64,000 nucleotides of DNA, from the NCBI GenBank assembly GCA_046349395.1, contig JAXMCK010000004.1:62001-126000 (forward strand), in the 5' to 3' direction. The stretch comes from JAXMCK01 sp046349395 (GTDB lineage: Bacteria > Pseudomonadota > Alphaproteobacteria > Geminicoccales > Geminicoccaceae). Each line of letters opens with the position of its first letter. Position 1 is the stretch's first letter. Below, in pieces: positions 63,834-64,000 of this stretch. Below the pieces are notes generated by a model that saw nothing but the letters and a program-made list of their open reading frames with translations, was not told where the DNA came from and ran no database searches. The position numbers were made by a program, and so were the translations under genes.

Positions 63834-64000
63834 CGCTCTCGATCCCCCGTCGGAGAAGAGACAATATAACTACAAGTTTATTCTCATTTGGGTATCTCTC
63901 TTTGGAGTGTCAATCGCGCCGCTGGACGGTCGCAGGGCCGCGGCGGCGCGGTTCGGCGTCGGGCTGAGTGCTGCCGTCGACTCGGCCGCGGCCCCATGCC
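63834..64000. other. AT-rich promoter-like stretch and window end
   Basis: Positions 63855-63905 are strikingly AT-rich for this genome and probably carry the promoter of the small gene on the left. A GTG frame from 63907 runs rightwards off the window with an adjacent GGAG. It could be the start of a plus-strand gene, but too little is visible to call it. Confidence 0.35.

Overview
The window is high-GC chromosomal DNA of an alphaproteobacterium. This rests on the L32, CysE, GlnE and TyrS types, a 16S-tRNA-23S-5S-tRNA(fMet) rRNA operon, abundant polyamine/opine-type ABC transporters and LysR/GntR regulators, and an overall Rhodospirillales-like gene style; the exact order is inference. Layout from left to right: (1) 1-11.8 kb is a catabolic locus on the minus strand. 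A polyamine-type ABC transporter (ATPase, two permeases, binding protein) is followed by an omega-aminotransferase, a two-subunit N,N-dimethylformamidase-like enzyme and the first residues of a hydantoinase-B protein. A divergent GntR regulator with two DNA-binding domains and a dimethylglycine/sarcosine-dehydrogenase-like flavoprotein lie beside it. (2) 12.1-17.7 kb is one complete rRNA operon on the minus strand whose spacer carries tRNA-Ile but no tRNA-Ala. (3) 17.7-26.1 kb is a plus-strand 2-aminoethylphosphonate uptake and degradation operon: amine oxidase, binding protein, ATPase, fused permease, FAD oxidoreductase, phosphonoacetaldehyde hydrolase, then a LysR regulator. It uses a flavoprotein where phnW would be expected. 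(4) 26.1-28.2 kb holds an AsmA-family gene and rpmF. (5) 28.3-32.7 kb is the most unusual region. A nucleotidyltransferase, an HPr-kinase-like protein, a PqqD-like protein and a glycosyltransferase face a tandem array of six short paralogous genes of 51-62 codons. Each encodes a twin-arginine amphipathic/hydrophobic motif followed by a short Ala/Ser/Pro-rich tail. This looks like a ribosomal-peptide-modification cassette that lacks any cyclase, peptidase or radical-SAM enzyme. (6) 32.8-40.1 kb holds mixed accessory genes: arylformamidase-like hydrolase, VOC protein, secreted phytochelatin-synthase-like protein, FG-GAP-like secreted protein, HAD phosphatase, cupin and a LuxR regulator. (7) 40.16-49.6 kb is an integrative element of 9.4 kb inserted in a tRNA-Met gene and bounded by 50-bp perfect direct repeats. 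It carries a tyrosine integrase, an AlpA-like protein, a primase/helicase-like ATPase, a 31-bp perfect inverted repeat in the only long gap, and a prohead protease-major capsid fusion, but no portal, terminase or tail genes. It resembles a capsid-encoding phage satellite or a stripped prophage. (8) 49.6-64 kb is housekeeping. A sulfur/Fe-S group (mnmA, ferredoxin, A-type carrier, cysteine desulfurase, cysE; an SDR gene sits among them on the other strand) is followed by an alpha/beta-hydrolase-fold protein that lacks its serine, tyrS, a large AsmA-like protein, glnE and a Bcp peroxiredoxin. The right end holds a gene-poor stretch with a decayed secreted-protein frame and one small gene. Coordinates of rRNA ends are approximate; all functional calls come from motif recognition by eye, without database searches.
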